This document shows, piece after piece, positions 8,851-11,491 of a stretch of 11,491 bases of DNA. Numbering within the stretch: the first letter of the stretch is position 1; every line of letters begins with the position of its first letter. A model generated the notes under the pieces. The model did not search any database and was not told where the DNA came from. It saw only the letters and a list, made by a program, of their open reading frames with translations. The stretch is from Circinella umbellata (lineage: Eukaryota > Mucoromycota > Mucoromycetes > Mucorales > Lichtheimiaceae). Made by a program: the position numbers and the translations under genes. The DNA is taken from contig JAIWNF010000198.1 of NCBI GenBank assembly GCA_025093555.1, forward strand, positions 1-11,491, written 5' to 3'.

Positions 8851-9218
8851 ACGTAAAAATATATATTAAGTCTGGTAACGCACTCAGGGCTATATCTCAG
8901 GATCTAAGCTAGCTAGGTAAAATCCAATTGCAGATTTGAAATCAGCGTTTAATGTTTATGTCTGTGATATATAAAGCATAAATCAACTCTGAAAGTTTTG
9001 TAATTATTCTTAATAAATTAAGGGACTTGGTTAAATTTAACTAAATAACCAAAACTTACAAAAATGTAAATTGCTTTAATTTTTTACTCAGCCCCAATTC
9101 TCATGATCTGGTTTCAGATTCAGAATTAGAATAAGCGAAAGTATAGGAGAACCAAATTACAGCTAATTAGCCAAAGTTTGTTCTTATTACTTGGTGATTA
9201 TCATTGGGGGCTGGCTTA

Positions 9219-9254
9219 GGGTCACGACCGAGGTTACCCGCTTAGCGGTGACCC
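9219..9254. repeat. Inverted repeat GGGTCAC/GTGACCC with inner hairpin
   Basis: GGGTCAC at 9219-9225 is inverted at 9248-9254, and the near-palindrome CCGCT-T-AGCGG (9238-9248) lies between and touches the right arm. It directly precedes the minisatellite. Function unknown. Confidence 0.4.
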
Positions 9255-9262
9255 AATCCTGA

Positions 9263-9706
9263 TACCTTAATTCTGAAATTATTTCTCCATGCGTAAAATA
9301 AAACGACGCCACACAGATTACCTTAATTCTGAAATTGTTTCTTTTTTGCATTAAAATAAAACGACAGCCACACCAGTTTTTCTTTTTTCTTTTTCTTTGT
9401 TGTTCCTTGTACCAATAAAACAATAGCACATTAGTTTTAGTTTTTCCTAGAACTTGGTACCAATAAAACAATAGCATTATTAGTTTTTTTTTCTGTTTTT
9501 ACTTTATTGTTCCTGGTACCAATAAAACAACAGCATCATCAGTTTTTTTTTTTTTACTTTATTGTTCCTGGTACCAATAAAACAACAACATCATTAGTTT
9601 TTCTTTTACTTTGTTGTTCCTGGTACCAATAAAACAATAGCACATTATGTAATTTTTTTTACTTGTTCATCGTACCAATAAAACAATAGACATAAAACAA
9701 TAGACA
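9263..9706 (+). repeat. Minisatellite with AATAAAAC core, about 8 units
   Basis: AATAAAAC recurs at 9297, 9355, 9414, 9462, 9521, 9576, 9628 and 9677, a spacing of 48-59 bases. The first two units share TACCTTAATTCTGAAATT. Later ones share TTGTTCCTGGTACCAATAAAAC followed by an AGCA-CATTAG-like tail and a T-rich tract of variable length. TTTATTG before the core and CAATAAA within it form a small inverted repeat in several units. The array ends with a 14-base tandem duplication (9679-9706). The 96-residue reading frame on the minus strand over this array is just the repeat read through and is not a gene. Confidence 0.8.
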
Positions 9707-9728
9707 TAACGTAATCGGATCATTCTTA

Positions 9729-9754
9729 AGATAAGCGACCTCAGTCGCTTATCT
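9729..9754. repeat. Perfect 11-bp inverted repeat, 4-base loop
   Basis: AGATAAGCGAC (9729-9739) and GTCGCTTATCT (9744-9754) are exact inverted copies around CTCA. Two further perfect palindromes follow within 30 bases: ACTATAGT and ACTATATATAGT. The GCTTATCT/AGATAAGC words resemble those in pogo/Tigger-type terminal repeats, so this may be a MITE scar. The sequence could also form a stable hairpin in RNA. Confidence 0.6.
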
Positions 9755-10079
9755 AACTATAGTGCGCGTATACTATATATAGTAGCTGTGTTTAAATAGC
9801 TTATAGGTATATAGGCTAACAGGAGGCGTAGAATTTGATGGGCGCAATTTCAAACCCAGTTAAATTAATAAATTAGAGAGAAAAAGCCATTTTTCAAAAT
9901 TCATCAAAAATCGATGTAAAAATAATTGGATTTTTAATTGATGTATCAATTTCTATGCATTCTAGCAGTATGTGGTACAAATTACAGTTTATTATTATAT
10001 TTAAAAATTATTAAAAAAATGCAAAATTAAATTTGGACGTGATCATACATAAATGATTTCAAAATGGAAAATTACAAAA
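9755..10079. other. AT-rich spacer, no gene
   Basis: Only AT-rich sequence with A/T runs is seen. There is no coding frame and no repeat beyond the palindromes at its left edge. Confidence 0.5.
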
Positions 10080-10154
10080 CAACCAAATGGTCTATTCGGT
10101 TAAGGCGTTGGTATCTAATTGAGAAGGTCGTGGGTTCAAATCCCACCGGTGACT
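10080..10154 (+). tRNA. Degenerate tRNA-like sequence (pseudogene or SINE head)
   Basis: An A-box-like stretch at 10087-10104 (TGGTCTATTCGGTTAAGG) gives a good D arm (GTCT/AGGC with a GG in the loop). A B-box-like GGTTCAAATTCC lies in a perfect T stem, GTGGG (10129-10133)/CCCAC (10142-10146), but the T loop has 8 bases instead of 7. The anticodon arm has the right 17-base length, with CTA in the anticodon position, but its stem is mispaired. The acceptor stem is reduced to CACC/GGTG. A T7 run at 10164-10170 would serve as Pol III terminator. A functional tRNA is unlikely; a tRNA pseudogene or tRNA-derived SINE head fits better. Amino-acid identity cannot be assigned. Confidence 0.5.
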
Positions 10155-10201
10155 ATTCACTGATTTTTTTCTCATTTCCGACATTGGTTTTAATAGTAAA
10201 T

Positions 10202-10548
10202 TGTCGTAATATATTTTGGCGGATAACACCGTAGCCAATTAGAAATAGAATAGAACAAAAGATAATAAATAAATAAAGTATAAGTTGAAAGATGATGTTT
10301 TATTATATGAAATGTGAAGGGGTATTTATATATTTTCTAAACTACTTATAAGATATATGATAAACTAATAATGATAATATATGTGTTCGTGACTGAAGGT
10401 TGACTACGTGTTCGATTAATTATTATGATGATGTGACAGTGATATGGATTAACTACGTGGCAATATAAAAATAAAATACGTTTACAAAAGAAGTATCACA
10501 AATGGATAAAAAAGGAAAATAGAGTTACTGCTATTTATGGCTACGACA
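10202..10548 (-). repeat. 3' LTR of second Gypsy family, complete (347 bp)
   Basis: The edges are TGTCGTA (10202) and TACGACA (ending 10548), a perfect 7-base terminal inverted repeat of the usual TG..CA kind. On the minus strand TATAAATA (10330-10323) precedes AATAAA (10304-10299). A polypurine tract and the end of integrase adjoin its right side, while its left side has no primer site, so this is a 3' LTR and the left flank is host DNA. It is about 98% identical to the LTR at 6038-6360. Confidence 0.9.
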
Positions 10549-11491
10549 ATATCCCCTCCCCAGAATATTGTACGTCCTCAGACAATACAGCAAGATTACG
10601 AACAGCTTCAAGATGACGACGTTCAGCAGCGCGTACAGCAGTAGGGTCAAACCATGGATCAGAAGAAAGAGCGGAATTAACATGGATAGGCCGCAAACGG
10701 TCAGTATGAACCCAAGAATTATAAATAGGGCCATTAAGAGCTTGTAATTGATAGACATGGTGATCAGGGTTGACAGCAATAACTTTGTATGGGCCTTTCC
10801 AATTATACTCAAGGCTAAACTTGTTTTCATGCCGCATTAATACATGGTCACCAACAGAAAAATTTTGCGGTTTGAGTACAGCATCCCAGATGGCCTTATC
10901 CTTAGCAGCTTGATTTTGTAATTTTTGTTCGGCAATAAGATGAGCTTCCCGTAATCGGCGTGCTTCAGGCACACGGCCTTGAACAATTAAAGATTCGCTA
11001 GGAGCAGATTCATTTACTTGAATAAAGGGAGGCAAAACATCACCAGGTAATTTAGGCTCGATACCATACACCAAAAAGTAAGGGCTAAAACTAGTAGTAC
11101 GATGTTTACGGACTCGGCAAGCAAAGACAGCAGCGTTAACAAATTGGTCCCAGCAATGGATTTGGCCATGAGTATATTTACGCAACATTTGTTTTAAAAC
11201 CTGGTTGGTACGTTCCACCTTACTATTACTGCGTGCATGAAAGGCACTAGTTCTTATATGATTAGTCTTGAGACGACCCAGATACAAAGCCAACACCTTT
11301 GACATGAAATTAGCACCACGGTCTGTTAAGATTTCAGCAGGACAGGAAAATGGGAGCACAATTTCTTCATAAATAAAATTGGCGATGGCTTCTCCAGTAG
11401 CATCAGGCACCGCACGAGCAATAGTCCAATTGGTGGCATAATCCACAGCCACAAGAAGCCAACGGTTACCATTAACAGTAGTTGGTAACTC
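10541..11491 (-). CDS. pol: Ty3/Gypsy pol C-terminal part: integrase (partial)
   Basis: The frame is open to the window edge, so the 5' end is missing and the first GTG/ATG is not a real start. Counting from 11491, the catalytic core has Asp17 (AVDYATNW), Asp57 (LTDRGANF) and Glu93 (SNSKVERTNQ) with exactly 35 residues between the second Asp and the Glu: the DDE triad of retroviral-type integrases, which insert element DNA into the genome. A GPY/F-type module (WKGPYKVIAV) follows, then NSWVHTDRLRP. No chromodomain is evident after it. The upstream zinc-binding HHCC part, RNase H and RT lie beyond the window. The frame runs through the polypurine tract and stops with TAG at 10543-10541, inside the LTR. 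There are no stops or shifts in about 950 bases, so this copy looks young or still active. Confidence 0.92.
   Translation of the reverse strand, partial: ELPTTVNGNRWLLVAVDYATNWTIARAVPDATGEAIANFIYEEIVLPFSCPAEILTDRGANFMSKVLALYLGRLKTNHIRTSAFHARSNSKVERTNQVLKQMLRKYTHGQIHCWDQFVNAAVFACRVRKHRTTSFSPYFLVYGIEPKLPGDVLPPFIQVNESAPSESLIVQGRVPEARRLREAHLIAEQKLQNQAAKDKAIWDAVLKPQNFSVGDHVLMRHENKFSLEYNWKGPYKVIAVNPDHHVYQLQALNGPIYNSWVHTDRLRPIHVNSALSSDPWFDPTAVRAAERRHLEAVRNLAVLSEDVQYSGEGILS
10549..10561 (-). other. Polypurine tract
   Basis: GGGGAGGGGATAT on the minus strand lies directly against the 3' LTR, the position of the plus-strand DNA primer in LTR retrotransposons. It is also translated as part of the last codons of the integrase frame. 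Confidence 0.8.

Larger units (their letters stand above)
8342..9262. other. AT-rich non-coding stretch
   Basis: No gene is supported. The first 120 bases are slightly richer in GC and end with AATAAA at 8460. They might be the tail of the truncated transposase locus or unrelated DNA, and I could not match them to the transposase. The rest is AT-rich apart from the hairpin patch at 8803-8850. A loose inverted pair, CAGCCCCAAT (about 9091) and ATTGGGGGCTG (about 9203), lies near the right end. Confidence 0.5.

Noticed and set aside
8800..8860. Self-cleaving ribozyme
   Set aside because: No hammerhead core and no arrangement matching twister or HDV-like folds was seen; only two simple hairpins.
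9187..9477. 96-residue minus-strand frame
   Set aside because: It is the minisatellite translated; the repeated LLFYWY segments follow the DNA repeat.
6038..10548. One complete 4.5 kb LTR retrotransposon between the two similar LTRs
   Set aside because: Primer site and polypurine tract lie outside, not inside, this interval, and the interior holds a CACTA transposase instead of gag-pol.
10531..10830. 99-residue hydrophobic minus-strand frame
   Set aside because: Lies in another frame inside the integrase coding region, which has a full catalytic triad; a shadow.
1..11491. CRISPR array, bacterial operon or defence system
   Set aside because: No regular spacer-repeat array and no bacterial-type gene; introns and LTR elements show eukaryotic DNA.

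Overview
This window is an AT-rich, gene-poor eukaryotic accessory region built almost entirely from decayed transposable elements. Short introns with GT..AG ends, a fungal-style Tnp2 (CACTA) transposase and Ty3/Gypsy LTR elements suggest an early-diverging fungus such as a Mucoromycota member. That placement is inference from family style, not a proven identification. I see no intact host gene.

Layout. 1-1406: AT-rich DNA without genes. About 1422-5220, plus strand: the left half of a Ty3/Gypsy element, consisting of a putative long 5' LTR (TATA box, poly(A) signal, degenerate tandem repeats), a tRNA-Pro-like primer binding site, a frameshifted gag with a CCHC zinc knuckle, a protease whose catalytic Asp is lost, and the start of a reverse transcriptase cut off near 5220. 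About 5220-6360, minus strand: the left end of a second, unrelated Gypsy family (LTR, primer binding site, gag carrying five in-frame stops), joined back-to-back to the first. 6361-about 8341: the 5' part of a CACTG-ended CACTA transposon that begins exactly where the LTR sequence stops. It has TTTGAG/CTCAAA subterminal repeats and a five-exon Tnp2 transposase broken by two single-base homopolymer losses and truncated at its 3' end. 8341-10079: non-coding DNA with a small GC-rich hairpin patch, an eight-unit minisatellite and a strong 11-bp inverted repeat. 10080-10154: a degenerate tRNA-like sequence. 10202-11491, minus strand: the 3' end of another copy of the second Gypsy family, with its 3' LTR, polypurine tract and an intact integrase that runs off the window.

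How the parts relate. The two minus-strand LTRs are about 98% identical but belong to opposite ends of the element, so they do not bound one retrotransposon. They are either two tandem copies or one locus rearranged around the CACTA insertion. Only the integrase still reads open; everything else is relic. The points most worth checking are the CACTA-into-LTR junction, the TTTGAG subterminal array, the concentration of transition-type stops in the minus-strand gag, the tRNA-like sequence 47 bp from an LTR, and a run of small hairpins at 1407-1540.
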